From CAYPYS01 sp964445715 (GTDB taxonomy: Bacteria > Omnitrophota > Gorgyraeia > Gorgyraeales > Gorgyraeaceae), in contig CAYULJ010000050.1 of the NCBI GenBank assembly GCA_964445715.1, positions 1-11,844 of the forward strand: 11,844 nucleotides of DNA, in the 5' to 3' direction. Positions 1 to 7,168 of this stretch are shown one piece after another. Numbering within the stretch: position 1 is the first letter of the stretch; each line of letters starts with the position of its first letter. Under the pieces are notes generated by a model. It did no database searches and was not told where the DNA came from. It saw only the letters and a program-made list of their open reading frames with translations. The position numbers and the translations under genes were made by a program.

Positions 1-1
1 C

Positions 2-298
2 GCATTATTTACGATTAAAAAAGGTTCATTTTATCCGCAGCCTAAAGTCGATTCGTGTTTTTTAAAGATATCGATCCGTAAAAAACCTCTTTACTTGACT
101 GATGAGGAAAAACTGTTTAAAATAATAAGGATATGTTTTAGCAAGCGCAGGAAGATGATATCTAGCTCTCTTTATGCTAGTTCGGTTTTTGCGTCAAAAG
201 AGAAGATGCTGGACAGATTGCGAGCAGCTGGTATAGACCCAGCTCAAAGGCCTGAAACAGTATCGTTGGAACAGTTTGCATCTTTGGCAAGTTTTTAG
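2..298 (+). CDS. rsmA: 16S rRNA (adenine1518/1519-N6) dimethyltransferase RsmA/KsgA, C-terminal part
   Basis: This is the last 98 codons of a gene whose start lies before the window; the reading frame is open from base 2 to the TAG at 296-298. The family dimethylates two adjacent adenines in the 3' terminal hairpin of 16S rRNA late in small-subunit assembly. The translated piece keeps the family's C-terminal landmarks: the FYPQPKVDS segment just after the catalytic fold (family pattern F-x-P-x-P-x-V-x-S), the CFSKRRKMI helix (family F-x-x-RRK), and the end motif GIDPAQRPETVSLEQFASL. The SAM-binding N-terminal domain and the catalytic NPPY-like motif are outside the window and cannot be checked. 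It is followed after 61 bases by gatC on the same strand. Identification rests on recalled family motifs, and the match is strong for a short fragment. Confidence 0.9.
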   Translation, partial: ALFTIKKGSFYPQPKVDSCFLKISIRKKPLYLTDEEKLFKIIRICFSKRRKMISSSLYASSVFASKEKMLDRLRAAGIDPAQRPETVSLEQFASLASF

Positions 299-359
299 GT
301 CTTCAAAAATTAAGCTAGAGTCAGTGCCAAAGGCTCTGACCTTTGACTCAAGAACAATT

Positions 360-650
360 ATGGCGATAAATATCGAGACAGTCAAATATGTGGCAAATCT
401 GGCCAGGATAGGGCTGGAGGACAAAGAGTTAAGCCGCTTTACTAAGCAGCTGGACAGAGTCCTGGAGTATGTCCACAAGTTAAAAAAACTAGACACCTCG
501 AGACTTGAACCTACAAGCCATGTCTTAGAGATGAGAAACGTCTACAGGGAAGACGGTGTGAAAAAATCCTTGTCATCTTCTGAGACAATGAAAAACGCAC
601 CTGCGAAAAAAGGCGATTTATTCAAGGTCAAAAAAATCATAGAGACATGA
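360..650 (+). CDS. gatC: Aspartyl/glutamyl-tRNA(Asn/Gln) amidotransferase subunit C
   Basis: GatC is the small subunit of GatCAB, which turns misacylated Glu-tRNA(Gln) and Asp-tRNA(Asn) into the correct Gln- and Asn-tRNAs; GatC wraps around GatA and GatB and stabilises the complex. The protein is 96 residues, the usual size. The start MAINIETVKYVANLARIGL matches the family opening (a helix with V-x-x-V/I-A-x-L-A-R-I/L-x-L), which is why I chose ATG 360 although the frame is open upstream to an ATG at 276. No good Shine-Dalgarno sequence precedes it. The C-terminal part has the expected V-x-R-E-D-G-V and N-A-P-x-K-x-G-D-L-F-K-V-K-K-I-I motifs. Its stop overlaps the gatA start by 4 bases (ATGA), implying translational coupling. 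Confidence 0.93.
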   Translation: MAINIETVKYVANLARIGLEDKELSRFTKQLDRVLEYVHKLKKLDTSRLEPTSHVLEMRNVYREDGVKKSLSSSETMKNAPAKKGDLFKVKKIIET

Positions 651-2098
651 AGAAGCTAAACGAATTTACAGCACACGAACTCATAGCGCTTATTAATAAG
701 GGCGATATATTGCATATAGATATATGCCAAGATATTATAGAGGCAGTAGAAAAGAAGAACAAATCTATAAATGCCATAGTAAATTTTGACAAGGAAAAAG
801 CCCTTGAGAGAAGTAAGTCTCTAAAAAAACATGATAGAGAAGGTGCGCTTTGGGGATTACCGATTTTTATAAAAGATAACATATGCGTGAAAGATGAACT
901 CACCACATGTTCCTCAGGTATATTGAAAGGCTTTTTACCGCCTTACAATGCCACTGTTATAGAAAAACTGCTAAAGGAAGATGCTGTATTGATGGGCAAG
1001 ACCAACATGGATGAGTTTGCGTTTGGCTCCTCTACGGAGACATCTTGTTATGGTGCTACAAAAAATCCATGGGATTTAAAGAGGATTCCTGGTGGGTCGA
1101 GCGGGGGTTCTGCAGCGTGTGTTGCCTCAGATGAGGCGATATTCGCATTAGGTTCGGATACAGGTGGCTCTATAAGACAGCCGGCTTCACTTTGCGGAGT
1201 AGTAGGATTAAAGCCAACTTATGGAAGGGTTTCCAGATACGGCCTTATAGCATTTGCCTCGTCATTGGACCAGATAGGCACGCTTACAAAGGATGTTGAA
1301 GACGCGGCGCTTTTGTTAAAGGCTATATCAGGTCACGATCAGATGGATTCAACGTCTGTAAATGCGCCTGTGTCTGAGTTTTCCTCATTGATAAAAAAAG
1401 ACATAAAAGGCCTGAAAATAGGCATCCCGAAAGAGTATTTTATCGAAGGCGTCGATAGAGAGGTAAAAGAAGCCGTGTCAGTTGCCATAAAGAAATTACA
1501 AGAGCTTGGCGCAAAGTGCGAAGACATGAGCTTGCCGCAAACAGAGTATGCAGTGAGCGTTTATTATTTAGTCGCAACTGCAGAGGCTAGTTCGAACCTC
1601 GCGAGATTTGATGGCGTGCAATACGGGTTAAGGACAAGCGCGGCACAATCTGTCATGGATATGCACAAAAAGACACGGCAAGAAGGGTTTGGCGAAGAGG
1701 CAAAGCGAAGGATATTGCTTGGGACATTTGCCTTGTCCAGCGGCTATTACGATGCGTATTATCTGCAGGCGTTGAAGGCAAGGACATTGATAAAAAAGGA
1801 TTTCGAAGATGCTTTCTTAAAATACGACGCGATTGTCACGCCTACTTCTCCGACTCCCGCGTTTAAAATAGGCGAGAAGACAGAAGACCCTCTTACAATG
1901 TATCTCTCAGATATATTTACTATTTCGGCAAACTTGGCAGGGATACCCGGCATTTCCGTTCCTTGTGGTTTTACAAGATCGAATCTGCCAATAGGGCTTC
2001 AGATATTAGGCAAGGCCTTTGACGAAGAGACTATCTTAAGAATAGCATATAATTACGAGCAAGCAACAGACTGGCACAAGAAAAAACCAGAGATATAA
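647..2098 (+). CDS. gatA: Glutamyl-tRNA(Gln)/aspartyl-tRNA(Asn) amidotransferase subunit A
   Basis: GatA is the glutaminase subunit of GatCAB: it hydrolyses glutamine and passes ammonia through a channel to GatB. The protein has 483 residues, full length for the family. It is an amidase-signature enzyme with the Ser-cisSer-Lys triad in place: K76 in LPIFIKDNI, S151 in the GGSSGGSAA loop, and nucleophile S175 in GSDTGGSIRQP. These lie at a constant offset of three from the residues I recall for Staphylococcus aureus GatA (K79, S154, S178). The C-terminal segment SANLAGIPGISVPCGF and the PIGLQILGKAFDE motif are also typical. It overlaps gatC by 4 bases. It is separated from gatB by 96 bases that contain the first 41-bp hairpin repeat, so gatA and gatB are not tightly coupled. 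Confidence 0.97.
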   Translation: MKKLNEFTAHELIALINKGDILHIDICQDIIEAVEKKNKSINAIVNFDKEKALERSKSLKKHDREGALWGLPIFIKDNICVKDELTTCSSGILKGFLPPYNATVIEKLLKEDAVLMGKTNMDEFAFGSSTETSCYGATKNPWDLKRIPGGSSGGSAACVASDEAIFALGSDTGGSIRQPASLCGVVGLKPTYGRVSRYGLIAFASSLDQIGTLTKDVEDAALLLKAISGHDQMDSTSVNAPVSEFSSLIKKDIKGLKIGIPKEYFIEGVDREVKEAVSVAIKKLQELGAKCEDMSLPQTEYAVSVYYLVATAEASSNLARFDGVQYGLRTSAAQSVMDMHKKTRQEGFGEEAKRRILLGTFALSSGYYDAYYLQALKARTLIKKDFEDAFLKYDAIVTPTSPTPAFKIGEKTEDPLTMYLSDIFTISANLAGIPGISVPCGFTRSNLPIGLQILGKAFDEETILRIAYNYEQATDWHKKKPEI

Positions 2099-2123
2099 AC
2101 AAAAGAAAGGCCATGGAAAGACT

Positions 2124-2164
2124 CTTAAGTTTACACTTTAACATTGTTGAAGTGTAAACTTAAG
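2124..2164 (+). repeat. 41-bp hairpin repeat, copy 1 (gatA-gatB gap)
   Basis: A perfect 15-bp inverted repeat, CTTAAGTTTACACTT and its reverse complement, encloses the 11-base centre TAACATTGTTG. The centre can pair further (AAC with GTT, with a T-G wobble between), giving in RNA a 19-bp stem with a 3-base loop. It is identical over all 41 bases to the copies at 3770 and 5119. It starts 26 bases after the gatA stop and ends 30 bases before gatB. There is no T-tract after the stem, so it is not a standard intrinsic terminator. A REP/MITE-like dispersed repeat or an mRNA stability or processing hairpin is more likely; its function is not known to me. Confidence 0.95.
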
Positions 2165-2194
2165 CGACATTTTTAAGCTTACATATAAAACATT

Positions 2195-3774
2195 ATGTCA
2201 TACGAGACAGTTATTGGCTTAGAGGTTCATCTGCAGCTTAAGACAAAGAGCAAGGTGTTTTGCGGTTGCTCTACGAATTTCGGCGCAGCGCCGAATACGC
2301 AGACCTGCCCTGTATGTTTGGGGTTCCCAGGGGCATTGCCTGTATTAAACCGTCAGGCCTTGGGGCTCGGCGCAAAGGTTGCCATTGCCTTAAATTGCCA
2401 GATCGCAGAAAAGATACGCTTTGATAGAAAGAATTATTTTTATCCTGATCTCCCAAAGGCCTATCAGATTTCTCAATTTAACCAACCTCTCTCTCAAAAC
2501 GGTTACCTAGCGATAATGGTCGATGGCAAGGAAAAACGTATAAAAATACGTCGGGTGCATTTGGAAGAAGACACGGGCAAGCTCTTTCATGAAAAGGATT
2601 GCAGTCTTGTGGATTTTAATCGCTCTGGCACACCACTACTCGAGATCGTGAGTGAGCCTGATATAAATTCTCCTGAAGAGGCGCATGTGTACCTCACTGC
2701 TCTCAAATCTATCTTAGAATATATCGATGTTTCAGATTGCAATATGGAAGAGGGGAGCCTGAGATGCGATGCGAACATATCTCTAAGAAAATCCGGAGCG
2801 ACCGAACTCGGCGTAAAGACCGAGATAAAAAATATGAATTCGTTCAGCGCGGTAAAGGCAGCCTTAGAGTATGAAAGGGGTAGGCAGATCGAATTACTCG
2901 AAGACGGACAGAGGATCGTCCAGGAGACAAGGCTTTATAACGCTGCAAAAGATGTTACTGAATCAATGAGGTCCAAAGAAGAGGCGCATGATTATAGATA
3001 TTTCCCTGAGCCTGACCTTGTTCCGTTTGATTTTGAGCAAGAACTGCTGGAAGGTATTAAAAAAGAGATCCCTGAGCTCCCTGAGCCCAGAAAAAAAAGA
3101 TTTATATCAGAATATAAGCTTTCTGAATACGATGCTGGATTCATGGTCAGTGACAGGGGGATGGCAGATTATTTTGAGAGGTGTGTATCGCTGTTTAATA
3201 AACCGAAGATTATTGCTAATTGGATCATGAGCGACATCTCCGCGCATATGAAGGATAAGGGCCTGACGATCAGTGAGTTGAACTTGAAAGAAAAACATCT
3301 TACAGGTATGCTTGAGATGATAGAAAAAGGAGTGATTACAGGAAGGGTCGCAAAGACTGTGTTGGTCGAAATGATAGAGACAGGCAGGTCGCCTGATGTA
3401 TTGGTAAAAGAAAAAGGCCTGGAGCAGATTTCTGATGCGGGCGCGATAGAGGCGGCCGTAGACGGGGTTATTGCTGAAAATCCGAAATCTGTCAGTGATT
3501 TTAAGGCCGGCAAACAGAATGCCATTATGTTTCTGGTTGGAAAGGTAATGGCAAAGACAAAGGGAAAGGCGAATCCNNNNNNNNNNNNNNNNNNNNNNNN
3601 NNNNNNNNNNNNNNNNNNNNNNNNNNNNNNNNNNNNNNNNNNNNNNNNNNNNNNNNNNNNNNNNNNNNNNNNNNNNCCATTATGTTTCTGGTTGGAAAGG
3701 TAATGGCAAAGACAAAGGGAAAGGCGAATCCGCAGAAGGTAAACGAGATACTCAAAACAAAGCTTTCTGCTTAA
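2195..3774 (+). CDS. gatB: Aspartyl/glutamyl-tRNA amidotransferase subunit B (split by an artificial gap)
   Basis: GatB is the kinase/transamidase subunit: it phosphorylates the tRNA-bound Glu or Asp and amidates it with ammonia from GatA. The start at 2195 gives MSYETVIGLEVHLQL; E10, H12 and E124 match the active-site residues I recall for S. aureus GatB. Zinc-type cysteines are C23, C25, C38 and C41. The cradle domain is followed by a GatB/YqeY helical tail from about residue 325. As written, the frame runs into 100 Ns (3577-3676) and is lost. The 55 bases before the gap reappear right after it, and removing 3577-3731 gives a 475-codon open frame (474 residues) ending ...VNEILKTKLSA, the normal family length and ending. 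The gene is therefore intact. The stop TAA (3772-3774) lies inside hairpin repeat copy 2. No clear Shine-Dalgarno sequence is visible. Confidence 0.96.
3577..3676. other. Scaffold gap of exactly 100 N, spurious
   Basis: A run of exactly 100 Ns is the usual placeholder for a gap of unknown size. Because the 55 bases on its left (3522-3576) equal the 55 on its right (3677-3731), the two contigs overlap and nothing is missing. Collapsing the duplicate keeps gatB in frame (1425 bases, divisible by 3), which supports zero missing sequence. Confidence 0.95.
3677..3731 (+). repeat. Artificial 55-bp duplicate of 3522-3576
   Basis: These 55 bases are identical to 3522-3576, on the other side of the N gap. 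Both copies encode the same GatB segment (IMFLVGKVMAKTKGKANP), which occurs once in the family. An exact 55-base overlap at contig ends is what a de Bruijn assembler with k = 55 would leave. The duplication is technical and not a biological repeat. Confidence 0.93.
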
Positions 3775-3810
3775 GTTTACACTTTAACATTGTTGAAGTG
3801 TAAACTTAAG
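3770..3810 (+). repeat. 41-bp hairpin repeat, copy 2 (end of gatB)
   Basis: All 41 bases are identical to copy 1 and in the same orientation (centre TAACATTGTTG on the + strand). The repeat begins inside gatB: its first bases CTTAAG supply the TAA stop (3772-3774), read as GCT TAA. It ends 38 bases before the ctp start. No T-tract follows. Confidence 0.95.
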
Positions 3811-3848
3811 GCGTGAATATAGCTTAGCATTGGACTGAAAGGAGATTT

Positions 3849-5123
3849 ATGGATAAGAAGATAGTTGTGGTATTGATGGTGATTGCGCTCGCAGCAGGTT
3901 TCATTGTTAGTAATGTTGGTTTTGCCGAGAAAGATAATGATACAGATAACTTGTATAAACAGTTGGAATTATTTTCTGACGCGGTCAGCATTATACGCTC
4001 AGATTATGTAGAGGAGCCTGGGTCAAAGGACCTCATATACGGCGCCATGACAGGCATGCTTTCGTCTCTGGATCCATATAGCCAATTTATGGACCCTGAG
4101 ATGTACAATGAGATGAAGATAGAGACAGAGGGTGAGTTTGGCGGCATTGGCATAGAGATCACGATAAAAGATAACCTCTTAACTATAATAACTCCTATTG
4201 ATGATACGCCTGCGTATAAAGTCGGGCTAAAGGCTGGCGATAAGATCGTCAAGATAGAAGGAGAGATCACAAAAGATCTTACTCTTATGGGTGCGGTGAA
4301 AAAATTGCGCGGCAAGCCAGGGACAGACGTCAAGGTCACTGTATTAAGAGAAGCCGAGAAGAAACTGCTGGATTTTACGATCACAAGATCGATCATAAAG
4401 ATAGATAGTATTAAAAAGGCAGAGATTGTCGAGTCAGGCATTGGCTATATAAGGTTGTCTGATTTTCAAGAGAAGACCTATCGCGAACTTGAGAAGAGCT
4501 TGAGGGAACTCGAGGATAAAGGCATGCAAGGTTTTATATTGGATCTGAGGAATAACCCCGGAGGTCTTCTTGAAGCAGCCATTGACACAGCAGATAAGTT
4601 TTTAGGGCCTGACAAGATAATCGTTTCGACAAAAGGCCGGGTTGAAAATCAGAACATCGTGTTTAAGTCCAAGAACAGAAATAAACACCTGGATTACCCG
4701 ATGGTGGTCTTGATAAACGGAGGCAGCGCGTCTGCGTCAGAGATAGTGGCCGGAGCAATACAGGATCACAAGAGAGGGATCTTGATGGGCACCAAGAGCT
4801 TTGGGAAGGGTTCTGTGCAGACAGTAGTGCCTCTATCAGACGGCTCAGCAGTACGTCTTACGACCAGCAAATATTTTACGCCAGAAGGTCGCTCTATACA
4901 TGGAGAAGGAATCGTGCCTGATATAGTAGTCGCTTACAAAGAGCCTGTGAAGACAGAAGGCGCTGAAGAAGACGCGGATATATTTGGTGAGCTTTTACAC
5001 CCCGAAGAAGAGGACAAGGAAAAGGTCCAAGCAGAAAAAGAAAAGCAGGAAAAATACGATAATCAGATCCTTGGCGCAGTGGACGTACTGAAAGGCATCA
5101 TCATATACGGTACCAGTTCTTAA
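3849..5123 (+). CDS. ctp: S41 family C-terminal processing peptidase (Ctp/Prc type), secreted
   Basis: This is a 424-residue exported serine protease that cleaves proteins from a C-terminal tail in the envelope. A signal peptide is visible: MDKK, then a hydrophobic stretch to about residue 22, with likely cleavage near VGFA (26). A PDZ domain covers about residues 94-168 (GGIGIEI, DDTPAYKVGLKAGDKIVKI). The protease core follows, with LDLRNNPGG and GGSASASEIV. The catalytic Ser-Lys pair is S295 and K320 (in SFGKGSVQT), separated by 25 residues as in E. coli Prc, and Q324 is the usual third residue. The tail after about residue 365 is highly charged (E/K-rich), probably flexible. A good Shine-Dalgarno sequence, AAAGGAG (3838-3844), fixes the start. 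The stop TAA is the one inside hairpin copy 3. The next gene is tsaD, with no clear functional link. Confidence 0.95.
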   Translation: MDKKIVVVLMVIALAAGFIVSNVGFAEKDNDTDNLYKQLELFSDAVSIIRSDYVEEPGSKDLIYGAMTGMLSSLDPYSQFMDPEMYNEMKIETEGEFGGIGIEITIKDNLLTIITPIDDTPAYKVGLKAGDKIVKIEGEITKDLTLMGAVKKLRGKPGTDVKVTVLREAEKKLLDFTITRSIIKIDSIKKAEIVESGIGYIRLSDFQEKTYRELEKSLRELEDKGMQGFILDLRNNPGGLLEAAIDTADKFLGPDKIIVSTKGRVENQNIVFKSKNRNKHLDYPMVVLINGGSASASEIVAGAIQDHKRGILMGTKSFGKGSVQTVVPLSDGSAVRLTTSKYFTPEGRSIHGEGIVPDIVVAYKEPVKTEGAEEDADIFGELLHPEEEDKEKVQAEKEKQEKYDNQILGAVDVLKGIIIYGTSS

Positions 5124-5159
5124 GTTTACACTTTAACATTGTTGAAGTGTAAACTTAAG
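5119..5159 (+). repeat. 41-bp hairpin repeat, copy 3 (ctp-tsaD gap)
   Basis: All 41 bases are identical to copies 1 and 2, in the same orientation. As with copy 2, its first bases supply the stop codon of the gene before it: ctp ends TCT TAA with the TAA at 5121-5123. It ends 22 bases before the tsaD start. No T-tract follows. Confidence 0.95.
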
Positions 5160-5181
5160 AGGTAATTGGGCTAAGAGTGTT

Positions 5182-6168
5182 ATGCTTATACTAGGTATTG
5201 AGACATCGTGCGACGAGACTGCAGCGAGCGTTGTAAAAAATGGTAGGGAGATTTTGTCCAATGAAGTTTCGTCGAGCCTGAAATATCATAGAAAGTTCGG
5301 CGGCGTAATACCTGAGATAGCCACGAGGCACCATGTAGAAAATCTTGATAAGGTAATATGCGGCTCTTTGAAAAATGCCCGGGTAAGTATGAAAAAGATC
5401 AACGCAGTAGCTGTGACTCAAGGCGCAGGGCTTGTTGGAGCGCTCCTGACAGGTATCACATGCGCAAAGGCAATGGCTTTTGCGCAAGGCATACCTTTAA
5501 TCGCAGTGGACCATATCAAGGCACACATCTATGCAGCGCTTATGACAGGGCGAGCCCCGAAGTTCCCTTTTATGGGCCTTGTCATGTCAGGCGGACATAC
5601 AAGGCTTTGCGTCGTGAGGGATTTTGACGATTTTGAAATACTGGGCGATACGCTGGATGATGCTATTGGTGAGGCATATGACAAGGTAGCAAAGATATTG
5701 GGCTTGGGGTATCCAGGCGGGCCAATAATAGACAGGCTCGCACAAAAAGGCGACCCTCGCGCTATTAAATTTGAATGCAGGGGTATTTCAGGCAGCCTGG
5801 ATTTTAGCTTTAGCGGGATCAAGACGGCTGTTTTGTATTATGTCAAGCGACAAGCGACTAGCGACGAGCGACAAATTTCTGACATCGCAGCAAGCTTTCA
5901 AGAATCAGCGTTAAGACTTATTCTCAAAAACACAATAAAGGCAATGGAGAAATACAATATAAAAACTCTTGTTGTCGGCGGAGGCGTAAGCGCAAATTCA
6001 CGATTCAGGCAAATGATTGCAAGAGAGGCCGTGTTTAGAGATTTTAAGGCGTACTTTCCGCCGCTTATGCTATGTGCAGACAATGCAGCAATGATAGCAG
6101 GCCTTGCGTACAGGTTATATAAAAAAGGGATCACGTCTTCGCTGGACATCACTGCTATAACAAAATAA
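5182..6168 (+). CDS. tsaD: tRNA N6-adenosine threonylcarbamoyltransferase TsaD
   Basis: TsaD (formerly Gcp/YgjD) transfers the threonylcarbamoyl group to A37 of ANN-decoding tRNAs, working with TsaB and TsaE on the product of TsaC. The protein is 328 residues, normal size. The ASKHA-fold opening ILGIETSCDETAASVV is intact. The metal site is present as H111 and H115 (VDHIKAHIYA) and D300 (LCADNAAMIAG). The nucleotide/substrate loops MSGGHT (135-140), GEAYDKVAKILGLGYPGGP (163-181) and FSFSGIKTAV (208-217) match the family. A 28-bp stretch of four 7-bp tandem units encodes part of the variable loop after that last motif (about residues 222-231). Loop length is still within family range. A weak AAGAG lies just before the start. 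The stop TAA is also the first part of the next gene's Shine-Dalgarno sequence. Confidence 0.97.
   Translation: MLILGIETSCDETAASVVKNGREILSNEVSSSLKYHRKFGGVIPEIATRHHVENLDKVICGSLKNARVSMKKINAVAVTQGAGLVGALLTGITCAKAMAFAQGIPLIAVDHIKAHIYAALMTGRAPKFPFMGLVMSGGHTRLCVVRDFDDFEILGDTLDDAIGEAYDKVAKILGLGYPGGPIIDRLAQKGDPRAIKFECRGISGSLDFSFSGIKTAVLYYVKRQATSDERQISDIAASFQESALRLILKNTIKAMEKYNIKTLVVGGGVSANSRFRQMIAREAVFRDFKAYFPPLMLCADNAAMIAGLAYRLYKKGITSSLDITAITK
5846..5873 (+). repeat. Four tandem 7-bp units (AGCGACN) inside tsaD
   Basis: AGCGAC plus one variable base (A, T, G, A) occurs four times in a row with no interruption. It encodes a polar loop segment (KRQATSDER region) between the FSFSGIKTAV motif and the DIAASFQES helix of TsaD. 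Seven is not a multiple of three, so gain or loss of a single unit would shift the frame of a usually essential gene. Confidence 0.9.
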
Positions 6169-6172
6169 GGAG
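6166..6172 (+). promoter_or_regulatory. Shine-Dalgarno TAAGGAG overlapping the tsaD stop
   Basis: The TAA stop of tsaD continues as TAAGGAG, a full Shine-Dalgarno match, 6 bases before ATG 6179. This decides the start of the MgtC-family gene in preference to the in-frame ATG at 6191 and suggests translational coupling with tsaD. Confidence 0.8.
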
Positions 6173-6178
6173 ATCAAT

Positions 6179-6631
6179 ATGCTAAGTAATATGCAGATAG
6201 TCATGCGTTTGATTATGGCGGCGATATTAGGAGGGCTCGTGGGCTTTGAAAGAGAGACGCATAATAAACGGATAGCTGGCTTCAGGACGCATATACTTGT
6301 GTGCCTCGGGTCCGCGCTTATAATGCTGACATCTATCTATATGTTCATCAGCTACGGCAATAGTGCGTCAGCAGCTCCAGGCAGGATTGCAGCTGGCGTC
6401 GTAACAGGCATTGGGTTTTTAGGCGCTGGCACGATTATTCGCTCTAGAGTAAGCGTGACAGGGCTGACAACTGCCGCGAGTCTCTGGACTGTTGCAGGCA
6501 TTGGCCTGGCAGTTGGTTGCGGTTTTATGATGGCAGGTGTTACAACGACTATAATCGCGCTTGCCACTTTATATATATTGCGCAAGATTCCGATTCCAGA
6601 AAAAGACAAGAAGGGAGGAGAAAATGGCTAG
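6179..6631 (+). CDS. MgtC/SapB family inner-membrane protein
   Basis: This is a 150-residue, strongly hydrophobic protein. It matches the MgtC/SapB membrane domain: LGGLVGFERE near residue 18-27, RTHILVCLGSALIML (36-50), then RIAAGVVTGIGFLGAGTIIR (69-88) and TTAASLWTVAGIGLAVGCGF (96-115). These stretches, with a last segment around 116-135, give four to five membrane helices. The family is linked to growth at low magnesium and to intracellular survival in pathogens. Most environmental members have no known role, and magnesium transport itself has not been shown for MgtC. The protein lacks the extra C-terminal ACT-like domain of Salmonella MgtC. It follows tsaD by 10 bases with a Shine-Dalgarno sequence made from the tsaD stop, and its 3' end overlaps the bactofilin gene by 8 bases, so these three genes are probably cotranscribed. 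Confidence 0.92.
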   Translation: MLSNMQIVMRLIMAAILGGLVGFERETHNKRIAGFRTHILVCLGSALIMLTSIYMFISYGNSASAAPGRIAAGVVTGIGFLGAGTIIRSRVSVTGLTTAASLWTVAGIGLAVGCGFMMAGVTTTIIALATLYILRKIPIPEKDKKGGENG

Positions 6632-7145
6632 AAGAGACAGGAATGAGCAAAAAATCTTGGATGTTGATGCCAGCATGCAAGGCACACTAGCGTTTAGGGA
6701 TCCAGTGAATCTGAGGATAAATGGCAGTTTTGAGGGTAAACTGGATACTAAGGGCAGTCTGACCATTGGAGACAATGCATCTGTCCGTGCAGACATAAAA
6801 GGCGAAGAAATAATGGTCGGAGGAAAAATCGTGGGCAATATTTCAGCAGAGAAAGAATTAAAGATTCTTTCTCACGCGCACATCGTAGGTGATATAAGGA
6901 CGCCCGTATTGAGCGTGGAAGCAGGTGCAGTGCTTCAGGGAAAGTGCCAGATGCTGAATTATTCAGAACAAAGGTCCAAGGTCTTCAACGCAAAAGAGCT
7001 TGCCAAATATTTAGAAGTAGAGGTGTCTAATATTTTGGATTGGGCTGATTCTGGAAAGATCCCAGCTTTTAAAGAAGAAGGCGAGTGGAGATTCGAGAGA
7101 ACCTTAGTGGACAAGTGGATTTCTAAAGAAAAGCAAAGTAAATAA
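6624..7145 (+). CDS. Bactofilin fused to a C-terminal helix-turn-helix (excisionase/MerR-like) domain
   Basis: The product is 173 residues. Residues about 14-108 form a bactofilin (DUF583) domain, a beta-helix that polymerises without nucleotides: the repeated short strand pattern can be seen in LRINGSFEGKLDTKGSLTIG, ASVRADIKGEEIMVGGKIVGNI and AHIVGDIRTPVLSVEAGAVLQGKCQM. After a short linker, residues about 119-170 form a different module: VFNAKELAKYLEVEVSNILDWADSG, then KIPAFKEEGEWRFERTLVDKWI. This is the helix-turn-helix layout of excisionase-type (HTH_17) domains, with the IPAF and W-R-F wing. Bactofilins more often end in a short disordered or proline-rich tail, so the fusion is unusual. 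The start at 6624 follows GGGAGG and overlaps the MgtC-family gene by 8 bases; the frame is open upstream but lacks bactofilin sequence. The domain calls are by eye. DNA binding is inferred. Confidence 0.86.
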   Translation: MARRDRNEQKILDVDASMQGTLAFRDPVNLRINGSFEGKLDTKGSLTIGDNASVRADIKGEEIMVGGKIVGNISAEKELKILSHAHIVGDIRTPVLSVEAGAVLQGKCQMLNYSEQRSKVFNAKELAKYLEVEVSNILDWADSGKIPAFKEEGEWRFERTLVDKWISKEKQSK

Positions 7146-7168
7146 GCGCATAGCTTAATTTCATACTT

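Noticed and set aside
328..345. Small hairpin CAAAGG/CCTTTG in the rsmA-gatC gap as a terminator.
   Set aside because: Only a 6-bp stem with an overlapping alternative pairing and no T-tract; a weak structure of this kind is expected by chance.
276..360. Longer GatC starting at ATG 276.
   Set aside because: It would overlap rsmA, and the added 28 residues do not look like GatC; the family start pattern begins at ATG 360.
2173..2183. TTAAGCTTACA just downstream of hairpin copy 1 resembles the repeat's left arm (TTAAGTTTACA), suggesting a decayed extra copy.
   Set aside because: Only 11 bases with one mismatch in AT-rich sequence, and no matching right arm follows, so chance is a fair explanation.
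3169..3525. Long open frames on the minus strand, here and opposite ctp (4004-4441) and the ATPases (8787-9140, 10846-11226).
   Set aside because: They lie wholly within strongly supported + strand genes, are serine/isoleucine-rich as mirror frames often are, and show no recognisable domain.
2195..3774. gatB as a pseudogene or split gene.
   Set aside because: The frame loss comes solely from the 100 Ns and the duplicated 55 bases; the collapsed sequence is fully open with a normal length and ending.
6561..6623. Longer bactofilin-HTH protein using an upstream start inside the MgtC-family gene.
   Set aside because: The extra residues read through MgtC-family coding sequence in another frame, and GGGAGG sits correctly before ATG 6624.
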